A stretch of DNA of 33,078 nucleotides from Tabrizicola soli. Its GTDB lineage: Bacteria > Pseudomonadota > Alphaproteobacteria > Rhodobacterales > Rhodobacteraceae. This document shows, piece after piece, positions 14,481 through 25,422 of this stretch. The notes beneath the pieces are model-generated. The model was not told where the DNA came from. It made no database searches and saw only the letters and a program-made list of their open reading frames with translations. Within the stretch, counting starts at the first letter, position 1; every line of letters begins with the position of its first letter. Where the stretch lies: the NCBI RefSeq assembly GCF_015999335.1, contig NZ_JAEACP010000034.1, positions 1 through 33,078 of the forward strand, in the 5' to 3' direction. The position numbers and the translations under genes were made by a program.

Positions 14481-14602
14481 CGGCGACCTCCGGCCCCCTG
14501 CCTGACCCGGCATCCCCCCCGCGTCAAGCAAGACGCTGCGTGAGGCATTGCCCTTCCGCCCTGCCGCCGCTACCTGTGGCAGGACCGCAAACGGAGCGCC
14601 CG

Positions 14603-14890
14603 ATGACCTCGCTTTTCCAGATCCTGATGCTGATCCTCGACATCGCGCAGTTCATCATCATCGCGCATATCATCATGTCCTGGCTGATCAATTTCCAGGT
14701 CCTGAACCTGCGCCAGCCGCTGGTCGCCCAGGTCTGGGACGGGCTGAACCGCGTGCTCGAACCGCTCTACTCCTTCGTCCGCCGCTTTCTGCCGAACATG
14801 GGCGGGCTGGATCTTGCGCCCCTCGTGGTCCTGATCGGCGTCTATGCGCTGCGGATCGTGCTGATCAACAACGCCGCCGCCTTCTTCTGA
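14603..14890 (+). CDS. yggT: YggT family membrane protein
   Basis: A 95-residue protein with two hydrophobic segments: residues ~3-30 (LFQILMLILDIAQFIIIAHIIMSWLI) and ~70-92 (APLVVLIGVYALRIVLINNAAAFF). Between them LNRVLEPLYSFVRRFLPNMGGLDLAPLVVL is the conserved YggT core. The family is widespread; roles suggested elsewhere include osmotic tolerance and cell division, but the function is unsettled. The ATG at 14603 follows ACGGAG. recQ begins only 6 bases after its stop, so they probably share a transcript. Confidence 0.9.
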   Translation: MTSLFQILMLILDIAQFIIIAHIIMSWLINFQVLNLRQPLVAQVWDGLNRVLEPLYSFVRRFLPNMGGLDLAPLVVLIGVYALRIVLINNAAAFF

Positions 14891-14896
14891 TCCGCC

Positions 14897-16942
<2,046 letters not shown>

Positions 16943-17101
16943 CGCGGGCTGGCCACGCGGGCGGGATTTCGGTTCCGTTTTAAATCAAAGGCTTGGCTTT
17001 GGGCGTTAGGGATCTGGAAAGGATTTCGGAGGCCCCGGGGCCGGGGTTGTCCGTGGGTTCGGGACCGGGGCGGGGCCGGCCCGGACCTGCGGGCGTCGGA
17101 A

Positions 17102-17119
17102 GGTGCGCTGTAGCGCACC
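17102..17119. terminator. AGGTGCGC palindrome between recQ and the hybrid kinase
   Basis: GGTGCGCT (17102-17109) and AGCGCACC (17112-17119) form a perfect 8-bp stem around GT, flanked by A and CCTAC. It stands between the convergent 3' ends of recQ and the kinase gene. It shares the A-G-GGTG / CACC(C)T-AC outline with the palindrome at 3727-3753. A weaker hairpin (CAAAG/CTTTG, ~16986-17001) followed on the minus strand by ATTTAAAA may help end kinase transcription. The rest of the 189-bp gap is plain GC-rich sequence. Confidence 0.55.
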
Positions 17120-17131
17120 CTACGGAGGGTG

Positions 17132-19690
17132 TCATGCGGCGTCCTCGGCGGGGGGGACGGGGGTGCGCACGCCGGGGGGACAATGTTCGGTCAGGGCGCT
17201 CTCGATCGCGGATTTGCGCAGGGGCTTGGTGAGATACTGGTCGATCCCGGCGGCGAGGATCGCCTCGGCGTCACCCTCCATCGCATGGGCGGTGAGCGCG
17301 ATGATCGGGACATGCGCGCCCTGCCCTTCCAGCGCGCGGATCGCACGGGCGGCTTCCTTGCCGTCCATCTCGGGCATGGAAATGTCCATGAACACGATGT
17401 CCGGCCGGTAGCTTTCGAACATCTCGACCGCGATGCGGCCATTGTCGGCGAAGACCAGGTCCAGATCCATCGCCCGGACCATCTTCTGGAACACGAGCTG
17501 GTTGGTGCGATTGTCCTCGGCCGCGAGCACGCGCAGCTGGCGCAGCTCGACCGGCTTCAGCCGCAGCCTCGGCAGGGCAGGCGCGGTCGGGGCGGTCAGC
17601 GCCTGCAGGTGGCGATAGAGGTCCGAGCGCAGGACCGGCTTTTGCAGGATCGCGGCGAATTCCTGCGCGGCCCCTGCGGCCAGATGCGAAGGGTTGGAGG
17701 ACAGAAGGATCACCGGCAGGCCGTGACCTGCCGCACGGATGTGCTGGAGAAGCACATCGCCGTCCATCTCGGGCATGGCATGGTCGGTCAGGATCACGTC
17801 GTAATCGGGGTCGGTGGCCAGACGCTCCAGCACCTCGGCGCCCGAGCGGCAGAGCGTCACCTCGATCCCGCAGGGGGTCAGCTGGCGTTCCAGGATGGTG
17901 CGGTTGATGAACTGGTCGTCCACCGCCAACACCCGGCGGACGGCGACCGGCACCTGCACCGGCCCGGCATCCTCGGCCACCGGCAGGGTGACGCGGAAGC
18001 CGAAGGAGGAGCCCTGCCCCGGCTCGCTGTCGACCCAGACCGCGCCGCCCATGCGTTCGATCAGGCGGCGGGTGATGGCAAGGCCGAGGCCGGTACCCTC
18101 GAACTTGCGGTTCTGCTCATCCTCGACCTGGTTGAACTCGCCGAAGATGTGGTCGAGGTATTCGGGCGCGACGCCGATGCCGGTGTCTTCCACCGTGACA
18201 TGCAGGGTCTGGCTGTCGTCTTCGGTTTCCACTCCGACGACGCGGGTCAGCACATGGCCGGTCTCGGTGAACTTGACGGCGTTGCCGATCAGGTTGGTCA
18301 GCACCTGGCGCAAGCGGCCGGGGTCGCCGACGAAGCGGGTGGGCAGGAACATGTCGAAGTCGATCATCAGGTCGATCCCCTTCTCCCGCGCGCGCGGCTG
18401 GAGGAGCATGGTGACCTCATGGATCGTGCGTTCCAGATCGAAGGGCTCGGGCCGCAGCGTCAGGCGCTCGGCCTCGATCTTGGAATAGTCAAGGATGTCG
18501 TTGATGATGACGAGAAGCGCCTCGCCCGACGACCGGATCGTCTCGGCGAAGAGGCGCTGTTCCTCGGTCAGGGCGGTGTCGCAGAGGAGTTCCGCCATGC
18601 CGACGACGCCGTTCATCGGGGTGCGGATCTCGTGGCTCATGTTCGCGAGAAAGGCCGTCTTGGCGCGGTTCGCGGCCTCGGCGGCGTTGCGGGCGGCTTC
18701 GAGCTGGGCCTGCTGCTCGCGGAGCGCGGTGATGTCGGAGCGCAGCCCGACCCGGCCGCCGTCGGGGGTGACATGATCGGATTCGAGGATCACGCGGCCG
18801 CCGGCCAGCACGTTCTCGGCCGTGCCCTCGGCCGCGCGGAACCGCTGGAGCCGGTCGGCGAGCCAGTCCTCCTCGCGTCCCACGGCCTCGGGGACATGGC
18901 CGTTCCTGAGGCCGTGGCGCAGCAGGTCCTCGAAGGTGGTGCCGGGCTGCATGGCCGCGGCGCTGTCGGGAAACAGCTCACGGTAACGCTGGTTGCAGGC
19001 CAAAAGTCGCTCCTCCCGGTCGAAAAGGACAAAGGCATCGGGCAGCGCGTCGATGGCGGCCCAGATGCGCATCTGGTCGGTGATGTCGAGCGCGAGGCAG
19101 ACGAGATCGCCGTCGCGGGCGCGGCGGTCCTGGAGCTTGACCCAGGTGCCGTTGCGGAATTTCAGGGTGACAGGCTCGACCGGGTCGGCGTCGAGCCGGG
19201 CGAGCATGCGGGCGACGAAGGCGTCGGGGGCCTCGTCGCCAAGGTCGAGCCGGCCGGAAGTGGCGATGACGCGGACCATCTGCTCATAGGGGACGCCGGG
19301 GGCGATGGCATAACCCTCGAAGCTGGCGAGCCAGGCGAGGTTGGCGCTGACCAGCCGCTTGGCGCTGTCGAAGACGGCGAAACCGTCGCGGATGGTGTTG
19401 ATCGATTCCCAGAGCCGGCGCTCGGCCATGACGGCGGCGGTATGGGCCTTGTCCAGATCCTCGACGAATCGGTGGTTCTGGGTCTTCAGCGCCTCGGCCT
19501 CGGTCAGGGCCGAGCGGACCATCTGGCGCTGTTCGACGATCTGGTCGGACAGCGCGCGGGCGTGGATCGCGAGTTTCTCGTTCGCGGCGAAGAGTTCGCG
19601 GCTTTTCTGCTCCAGCAGCCGTTCGGCCGCAAGGCGGGCGCGGCGTTCCCTGAGCAGACGTTCCGATACTTCCATCACTTCAGCCGACAT
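17132..19690 (-). CDS. Hybrid sensor histidine kinase with two receiver domains
   Basis: An 852-residue cytosolic hybrid kinase; no convincing membrane segment is seen. Order: N-terminal coiled coil (~10-90, Arg/Ala/Glu-rich), two PAS-like domains (WESINTIRDGFAVFDSAKRLVSAN and IWAAIDALPDAFVLFDREERLLACN), HisKA with the phosphorylated His353 in SHEIRTPMNG, HATPase_c (LIGNAVKFTETG, VEDTGIGV, FEGTGLGLAI), then two receivers with Asp636 (LTDHAMPEMDG) and Asp769 (FMDISMPEMDG), each with a conserved KP lysine motif. No output domain or partner regulator lies beside it, so it probably signals through a phosphotransfer protein elsewhere. The start MSAEV (19690) or the Met five residues later are both possible. 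It is divergent from the alpha-2-macroglobulin gene across a 157-bp gap. Confidence 0.92.
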   Translation of the reverse strand: MSAEVMEVSERLLRERRARLAAERLLEQKSRELFAANEKLAIHARALSDQIVEQRQMVRSALTEAEALKTQNHRFVEDLDKAHTAAVMAERRLWESINTIRDGFAVFDSAKRLVSANLAWLASFEGYAIAPGVPYEQMVRVIATSGRLDLGDEAPDAFVARMLARLDADPVEPVTLKFRNGTWVKLQDRRARDGDLVCLALDITDQMRIWAAIDALPDAFVLFDREERLLACNQRYRELFPDSAAAMQPGTTFEDLLRHGLRNGHVPEAVGREEDWLADRLQRFRAAEGTAENVLAGGRVILESDHVTPDGGRVGLRSDITALREQQAQLEAARNAAEAANRAKTAFLANMSHEIRTPMNGVVGMAELLCDTALTEEQRLFAETIRSSGEALLVIINDILDYSKIEAERLTLRPEPFDLERTIHEVTMLLQPRAREKGIDLMIDFDMFLPTRFVGDPGRLRQVLTNLIGNAVKFTETGHVLTRVVGVETEDDSQTLHVTVEDTGIGVAPEYLDHIFGEFNQVEDEQNRKFEGTGLGLAITRRLIERMGGAVWVDSEPGQGSSFGFRVTLPVAEDAGPVQVPVAVRRVLAVDDQFINRTILERQLTPCGIEVTLCRSGAEVLERLATDPDYDVILTDHAMPEMDGDVLLQHIRAAGHGLPVILLSSNPSHLAAGAAQEFAAILQKPVLRSDLYRHLQALTAPTAPALPRLRLKPVELRQLRVLAAEDNRTNQLVFQKMVRAMDLDLVFADNGRIAVEMFESYRPDIVFMDISMPEMDGKEAARAIRALEGQGAHVPIIALTAHAMEGDAEAILAAGIDQYLTKPLRKSAIESALTEHCPPGVRTPVPPAEDAA

Positions 19691-19847
19691 CCTGCCCGAA
19701 CATCCAGCCTTGCGAGGTCCCGCGTCCGGATTCCCGACTACCCTGCCGCAGCAAAGTGAACCAAGACTTAACGCCGATGGGGCTGCCGCCTTGCCAGCGC
19801 GGCGGCCCGGTGCGAGATTTCGGGCAATCCACCGGGAGGGCATTGTG

Positions 19848-22800
19848 ATGCGTTGGTTTCTGCAGGTCGCCGTGGCGGCGCTCATCGGCTTTTCCGGTAT
19901 GGCCGGGGCGCAGGAGCTGATTCCCGAGCGGCGGGTCGTCGTGGCGCAGGACCAGGACCTGCCGGGGGGGGATATCGCCAGCGTCTTCGATACCACGATC
20001 GAGGCCTGCGAGCGCGCCTGCCTGACCAACGCGCGCTGCACGGCCTATGTGTTCAATTCGCGCAATGGCTCGTGCTTCGTGAAAAGCGGCCCCGGCGAGG
20101 GGGCGTTCTTTGCCGGGGCCTGGTCGGCCCAGGTGATCGAGGCGGATGCGCGGGTGATGGCGGGGGCGGCAGAGCGGCGCAAGGAACTGGCCTTCCTGCA
20201 GGACTGGGACGTGACCCCGGCGCTGGAACAGGCGCAGGGGCTGGGGCGGCTTTATCCGACGGGTCCCTGGACGGCCGAGGAGCATCTGGCCGAGGCCGCT
20301 GCCGGCGAGGGTCGGGGCGACTGGGCGGCGGCGGCGGCCTCAACGGGCGCGGCGCTGAACCTGACGGACGATGCCGCGACCTGGGGCGAGTTCGCGCGGC
20401 GGCAGCTGGAGGCGGCGAAGGCGGACCAGAACCAGCAGTACTACTGGCTGGCGCAGGCGCTCTCGGCCTCGGTCAACGGCTATCTCAGGGCGGAAAACCC
20501 GGCGCTGCGGCATACGATCCTGGTCACGATGGCCGAGGTGCTGGAGCGCAGCGGCCGGGGCAGCGACACGGTGCAGGCGCTGCGGCTGGCGCAGTCGCTG
20601 CAGGAGCGGGTGGATACGGCGGCGCTTCTGGACGATGCGATCGGGAAATACGGCTTCCGCATCAGCGAGACGGTGGTGCAGTCCGACCTCGCCCGGCCCC
20701 GGATCTGCGCGACGTTTTCCGAGGATCTGGTCGCCTCGGGCGTCGACTATTCCACCTTCGTCCAGCTGAAGGACCCCGGCCTGACGGTGGAGAACGGCGG
20801 CTGGCGACAGCTTTGCGTGGCGGGGCTGGAGCACGGCAGGCGCTATTCGGTCACCTTCCGCGAGGGCCTTCCGGCGGCGGACGGCCAGACCATGGCGAAA
20901 TCGGTCGAGATCACGCAATACGTCCGCGACCGCGCGCCGGGGGTGAAGTTCCCGGGCCGGGGCTATGTGCTGCCGAAGGCGGGCGATCCGGCGCTGCCGG
21001 TCCAGACGGTGAACACCGAGAAGCTGGACCTGACGCTCTATCGCGTGACGGACAGGAACCTGTTGCGCTCGGTGCAGGACTATTACTTCGGCGCGCCGAT
21101 CAACGTCTATTCCGAGGAGTATTTCGCCGACACCGTGGGCGAGTCACTATGGACCGGCCAGGCGACGGTCGCGCAGGAGGTGAACAGGGACGTCACCACC
21201 CGCCTGCCCTTGGCCGAGGCGCTGGAGGGGCTGCCAGCGGGGATCTACGCGCTGAAGGCGGAAGTGCCGGGGGTGGATCCCTATACCATCCCGCCGGGAT
21301 GGCAGTGGTTCGTGATCTCGGACCTCGGGGTCACGACGATGTCCGGGGTCGACGGGCTGCATGTCTTTGTCCGCTCCCTTGGGACGGCGGAGGCCAAGCC
21401 GGGAATGACGGTCGAGCTTCTGAACCGCGCCAATACGGTGCTGGGCACCGCCACGACCGACGATCAGGGCTATGCGCGGTTCGATGCCGGGCTGACGCGC
21501 GGCTCGGGCGGCTCTGCCCCGGCGATGGTGGTGGTGAAGGACGCCGACAAGGACATCGCCTTCCTGTCGCTGACCGACCCGGAATTCGACCTCTCGGACC
21601 GGGGGGTGGAGGGGCGCGAGGCGGCGCCTCCGGTGGACGTGTTCGTTACGACCGACCGGGGCGCCTATCGCGCCGGGGAGACGGTTTATGTCACCGCGCT
21701 GGCCCGCGACGCGGAACAGGCGGCGGTGGAGGGGCTGCCGTTGACGGCGGTGCTGAAGCGGCCGGACGGCGTGGAATACTCGCGCCAACTGGTCGAGGAT
21801 CAGGGTGCGGGCGGGCATGTGTTCAACCTGCCCATCGCCGGATCCGCCCCGAGGGGCGTCTGGCGGCTGGAGATGTTCGCCGACCTGGAAGCCCCGGCCC
21901 TGTCGTCGAAGACCTTCCTGGTCGAGGACTTCCTGCCGGAACGGATCGACTTTGACCTGACCCTGCCGGAAGAGCCGCTGTATGTCGGCCGGGATTCCTC
22001 GGTCGATCTGAACGTCGCCGCGCGCTATCTCTTCGGCGCGCCGGGGGCCGGGCTGGCGATCGAGGGCGAGGTGCTGCTGCGCGCGGCCGAGGGGCTGGAA
22101 GCCTTCCCCGGCTATGTGTTCGGCCGCCACGACCAGCCCTTCAGCGCGCAGATGGAGTCGCTGAATGGGGCCGAGACCGACGAGGCGGGCAATGCCGTGC
22201 TGCCGGTCTACCTGCCGATGATCGAGGACCCGCACCGCCCGCTGGAAGCGCGGGTGACCGTGCGCGTCGCCGAAGGCTCGGGCCGGCCGGTGGAGCGGCA
22301 GGTGGTGAAGGCCGTCACCTCGGCGGATCCGATCATCGGGGTGAAGCCGATGTTCGACGGAGTGGCCCCCGAGGGCGGCGAAGCGCGGTTCCAGATCATG
22401 GCCGTGCAGGATGGTGCGATGGCGGGCCTGCCGGTGAAATGGACGGTCTCCCGCGTGGAATACGACTATCAGTGGTACCAGAGCTTCGGCAGCTGGAATT
22501 GGGAGCCGGTGGTCAGCCGGTCCATCGTGGCCGAGGGCGAGTCCGATCTGGGGGCCGCCCCGGTCGAGATCGCGGCGGATGTGACCTGGGGGACCTACGA
22601 GATCCTGGTCGAGCGTCGGGATGGCGGCAAGGCGGCGACCTCGATGGAGTTCTATGCGGGCTGGTATGCGCCGGCGGATGCCTCGGCCACGCCCGACACG
22701 CTGGAACTGTCGCTGGACAAGCCGGCCTATAAGCCCGGTGAGACGGCGACCCTGAGGATCGTGCCGCGCGCGGCGGGGACGGCGCTGGTGACGGTGCTGT

Positions 22801-25292
22801 CGAACCGGCTGGTGGCGATGCAGGCCGTGGAGGTGAAGGAGGGGGAGAGCCTGATCCAGTTGCCGGTGACGGACGACTGGGGTGCGGGGGTCTATGTGAC
22901 GGCCTCGGTCCTGCGGCCGATGGACGTGGCGGCGGGCCGCAATCCGGCGCGGGCTTTGGGGCTGACCCATGCGTCGATTGATCCCGGTGCAAGGGCGCTG
23001 AAGGCGACCGTCGAGGTTCCGGCCGAAGCCGCGCCGCGCGGGCCGCTGGAGGTGGCGGTTAAGGTGGACGGGGTGACGGCGGGCGAGACGGCCTATGTCA
23101 CCATCGCGGCGGTGGATGTGGGCATCCTGAACCTGACCGGGTTCGAGGCGCCCGATCCGCAGGGCCATTACTTCGGCCAGCGTCGGCTGGGCGTGGGCAT
23201 CCGCGACATCTATGGCCGGTTGATCGACGGGCTGAACGGGGCGACCGGGGAGGTCCGCTCCGGCGGTGACGCGGGCGCGCAGGCGCGGCTGCAGGCGCCA
23301 CCTCCGACAGAGGAGCTGGTGGCCTACTTCACCGGACCGGTCGAGGTGGGTGCGGACGGCTATGCGCGGGTGTCCTTCGACCTGCCCAGCTTCAACGGGA
23401 CGGTGAAGGTGATGGCGGTCGCCTGGTCGAAGACCGGGGTGGGGCAGGCCAGCGCCGATGTGCTGGTGCGCGATCCGGTGGTGGTGACGGCTTCGGTCCC
23501 GCGCTTCCTGTCGCCGGGGGATCGGAGCCGCCTGCTGCTGGAGGTGGTCCATGCGACGGGGCCCTCGGGGCGGATGAGCCTGGACGTCGTCGCCAATGGC
23601 TTGACGCTGGGCGAGGTGCCCTCGGGCTTCGATCTCGGCGACAAGGCCAAGGCGGTATTCGAGGTGCCGGTGACGGCGGGCGCGGTGGGTATCCAGACCA
23701 TCGACGTCAGCCTGACCACGCCGGACGGGAAGGTGCTGAAGAAGACCCTGACCGTCCCGGTGCAGGTGAACGATCCCGAGATCGCGCGGATCAGCCGGGT
23801 GGAACTGGCGGGCGGCCAGAGCTTCACCTTCGACGGCGATGTGTTCGCGGGACTGGTCGCGGGCTCGGGCAAGGCGACGATGGCGGTGGGGCCGATCGCG
23901 CGGTTGAATGCGCCGGGCCTGCTGGCGGCGCTGGACCGCTATCCCTATGGCTGCACCGAGCAGATGACCAGCCAGGCCATGCCGCTTCTCTACTTCGACG
24001 AGGTGGCGCGGGTGATGGAGCTGAAGGGCGCCGAGGACCTGCAGAAGCGCATCGACGAGGCGGTGGTGGAGATCCTGGCGAACCAGAGCTCGACCGGCGG
24101 CTTCGGGCTTTGGGGGCCGGGCGAGGGCGACTTCTGGCTGGACGCCTATGTCACCGACTTCCTCAGCCGGGCGAAGGCTCAGGGTTACCGGGTGCCGGAG
24201 CTGGCGTTCCGCAACGCGCTGGCGAACCTGCGCAACCAGGTGAACTATGCGCCCGACTTCAGCGCCGAGACCAATGGCGGCGGCGAGGCGCTGGCCTATG
24301 CGCTGATGGTGCTGGCCCGCGAGGGCGCGGCGGCGATCGGCGACCTGCGCTATTATGCCGATGTGAAGGGCGACGACTTCGCGACGCCGCTGGCGATGGC
24401 GCAGCTGGGGGCGGGGCTGGCCTCCTACGGCGACCAGGCGCGGGCGGATGCGATGTTCCGCAAGGCGGCGGCGAAGCTGGAGGCGCTGGGGCCGGAGGAG
24501 GGCCAGGTCTGGCGGGTGGACTATGGCACCCGCTATCGCGACGCGGCGGCGCTGCTGACACTGGCGGTCGAGGCCGGGTCGCAGGCGGTGGACCGCGAGG
24601 CGCTGACGGACCGGATCGCGGTGCAAAGCGGCCAGCTTTCCACGCAGGAGGCGACCTGGGCGCTGATGGCCGCCAATGCGCTGATCGACCGGCCGGGGGC
24701 CGAGGGGATCACCATCGACGGCCAGCCGGCCGACGGCCCGCTGGTGCGGGTGCTGGACGCGGGCGCGGTGACGCCGGTGGTGGTGAAGAACGGCGGCGCG
24801 GATACGACGGTCACCGTCACCACCTATGGCGTCCCGTCCCAGCCGGAACCCGCCGGCGGCAACGGCTATGCGATCACGCGCAGCTACTACACCCTGTCGG
24901 GCGAGCCGGTGGCGCTGGACAAGGTGGCGGCGGGGACCCGGCTGGTGACGGTGCTGGAGGTCACGCCCTTTGCCTATGGCGAGGCGCGGCTGATCGTCAG
25001 CGATCCGCTGCCGGCCGGGTTCGAGATCGACAACCCGAACCTGATCACGGCGGGCTCGACCTCGGAACTGGGCTGGCTGGACGCCCTGCAGGACGTCACC
25101 CATTCCGAGTTCCGGCAGGATCGCTTCGTCACGGCGGTGGACTGGTCCTCGGACCAGAGTTTCCGCCTGGCCTATATGGTCCGCGCAGTCAGCCCCGGCA
25201 CGTTCCACCACCCGGCGGCCTCGGTCGAGGACATGTACCGGCCGGACTTCCGGGCGCGGAGCGAGACGGGGGCGGTGACGATCACGAAGTGA
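19848..25292 (+). CDS. yfhM: Alpha-2-macroglobulin family protein with N-terminal PAN/apple domain and thioester
   Basis: An 1814-residue exported protein. A signal peptide (MRWFLQVAVAALIGFSGMAGA) with no lipobox cysteine is followed by a PAN/apple-like domain (~30-100; Cys54, 58, 64, 76). A long series of MG (macroglobulin-like) beta domains follows, then the thioester site YGCTEQ with Cys1369 and Gln1372, and an alpha/alpha toroid (YLPELAFRNAL region) and C-terminal receptor-like domain. Bacterial A2M proteins trap attacking proteases in the periplasm; the thioester form (YfhM) is typically paired with PBP1C, as here. Unlike E. coli YfhM it seems not to be a lipoprotein. The start at 19848 follows GGGAGGG (19834-19840). 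A very firm family call. Confidence 0.93.
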   Translation: MRWFLQVAVAALIGFSGMAGAQELIPERRVVVAQDQDLPGGDIASVFDTTIEACERACLTNARCTAYVFNSRNGSCFVKSGPGEGAFFAGAWSAQVIEADARVMAGAAERRKELAFLQDWDVTPALEQAQGLGRLYPTGPWTAEEHLAEAAAGEGRGDWAAAAASTGAALNLTDDAATWGEFARRQLEAAKADQNQQYYWLAQALSASVNGYLRAENPALRHTILVTMAEVLERSGRGSDTVQALRLAQSLQERVDTAALLDDAIGKYGFRISETVVQSDLARPRICATFSEDLVASGVDYSTFVQLKDPGLTVENGGWRQLCVAGLEHGRRYSVTFREGLPAADGQTMAKSVEITQYVRDRAPGVKFPGRGYVLPKAGDPALPVQTVNTEKLDLTLYRVTDRNLLRSVQDYYFGAPINVYSEEYFADTVGESLWTGQATVAQEVNRDVTTRLPLAEALEGLPAGIYALKAEVPGVDPYTIPPGWQWFVISDLGVTTMSGVDGLHVFVRSLGTAEAKPGMTVELLNRANTVLGTATTDDQGYARFDAGLTRGSGGSAPAMVVVKDADKDIAFLSLTDPEFDLSDRGVEGREAAPPVDVFVTTDRGAYRAGETVYVTALARDAEQAAVEGLPLTAVLKRPDGVEYSRQLVEDQGAGGHVFNLPIAGSAPRGVWRLEMFADLEAPALSSKTFLVEDFLPERIDFDLTLPEEPLYVGRDSSVDLNVAARYLFGAPGAGLAIEGEVLLRAAEGLEAFPGYVFGRHDQPFSAQMESLNGAETDEAGNAVLPVYLPMIEDPHRPLEARVTVRVAEGSGRPVERQVVKAVTSADPIIGVKPMFDGVAPEGGEARFQIMAVQDGAMAGLPVKWTVSRVEYDYQWYQSFGSWNWEPVVSRSIVAEGESDLGAAPVEIAADVTWGTYEILVERRDGGKAATSMEFYAGWYAPADASATPDTLELSLDKPAYKPGETATLRIVPRAAGTALVTVLSNRLVAMQAVEVKEGESLIQLPVTDDWGAGVYVTASVLRPMDVAAGRNPARALGLTHASIDPGARALKATVEVPAEAAPRGPLEVAVKVDGVTAGETAYVTIAAVDVGILNLTGFEAPDPQGHYFGQRRLGVGIRDIYGRLIDGLNGATGEVRSGGDAGAQARLQAPPPTEELVAYFTGPVEVGADGYARVSFDLPSFNGTVKVMAVAWSKTGVGQASADVLVRDPVVVTASVPRFLSPGDRSRLLLEVVHATGPSGRMSLDVVANGLTLGEVPSGFDLGDKAKAVFEVPVTAGAVGIQTIDVSLTTPDGKVLKKTLTVPVQVNDPEIARISRVELAGGQSFTFDGDVFAGLVAGSGKATMAVGPIARLNAPGLLAALDRYPYGCTEQMTSQAMPLLYFDEVARVMELKGAEDLQKRIDEAVVEILANQSSTGGFGLWGPGEGDFWLDAYVTDFLSRAKAQGYRVPELAFRNALANLRNQVNYAPDFSAETNGGGEALAYALMVLAREGAAAIGDLRYYADVKGDDFATPLAMAQLGAGLASYGDQARADAMFRKAAAKLEALGPEEGQVWRVDYGTRYRDAAALLTLAVEAGSQAVDREALTDRIAVQSGQLSTQEATWALMAANALIDRPGAEGITIDGQPADGPLVRVLDAGAVTPVVVKNGGADTTVTVTTYGVPSQPEPAGGNGYAITRSYYTLSGEPVALDKVAAGTRLVTVLEVTPFAYGEARLIVSDPLPAGFEIDNPNLITAGSTSELGWLDALQDVTHSEFRQDRFVTAVDWSSDQSFRLAYMVRAVSPGTFHHPAASVEDMYRPDFRARSETGAVTITK

Positions 25293-25346
25293 GCCCTCAG
25301 CGGAAACAGGCGCGTTTCCCCAGTCGGGTGGGGGCGCGGGGAACAC

Positions 25347-25413
25347 CTCCTCGAGCACTTCGTGCACTCGTCGGAGGGGCGTTCAGCGAGGAGTGCACGA
25401 AGTGCTCGACGAG
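25347..25413. repeat. Nested palindromic repeat, copy B
   Basis: Left arm 25347-25373 and right arm 25387-25413 pair at 25 of 27 positions around a 13-base centre. The reverse complement of the right arm is identical to the left arm of copy A over 27 bases. Each arm contains the small hairpin GCAC/GTGC (TTC or GAA loop). It fills most of the 130-bp space between yfhM and pbpC and ends 9 bases before the pbpC start codon, so it could affect its translation or the relative levels of the two proteins. Confidence 0.78.
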
Positions 25414-25422
25414 CGGGGCGGC

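Noticed and set aside
17129-19759. An 876-codon plus-strand frame opposite the hybrid kinase
   Set aside because: Shadow of the kinase gene; the sense strand carries clear HisKA, HATPase and receiver motifs.
21147-25367. A 1406-codon open frame antisense to the alpha-2-macroglobulin gene
   Set aside because: In a GC-rich genome the antisense frame sharing third positions with a real gene is often open. Its translation is rich in Arg/His/Gln/Pro and has no domain-like features, while the sense strand has signal peptide, thioester and MG domains.
25393-25422. GTG start for pbpC inside palindrome B
   Set aside because: It would translate the repeat's right arm and add ten residues before the signal anchor; the ATG pair at 25423/25426 fits PBP1C better.
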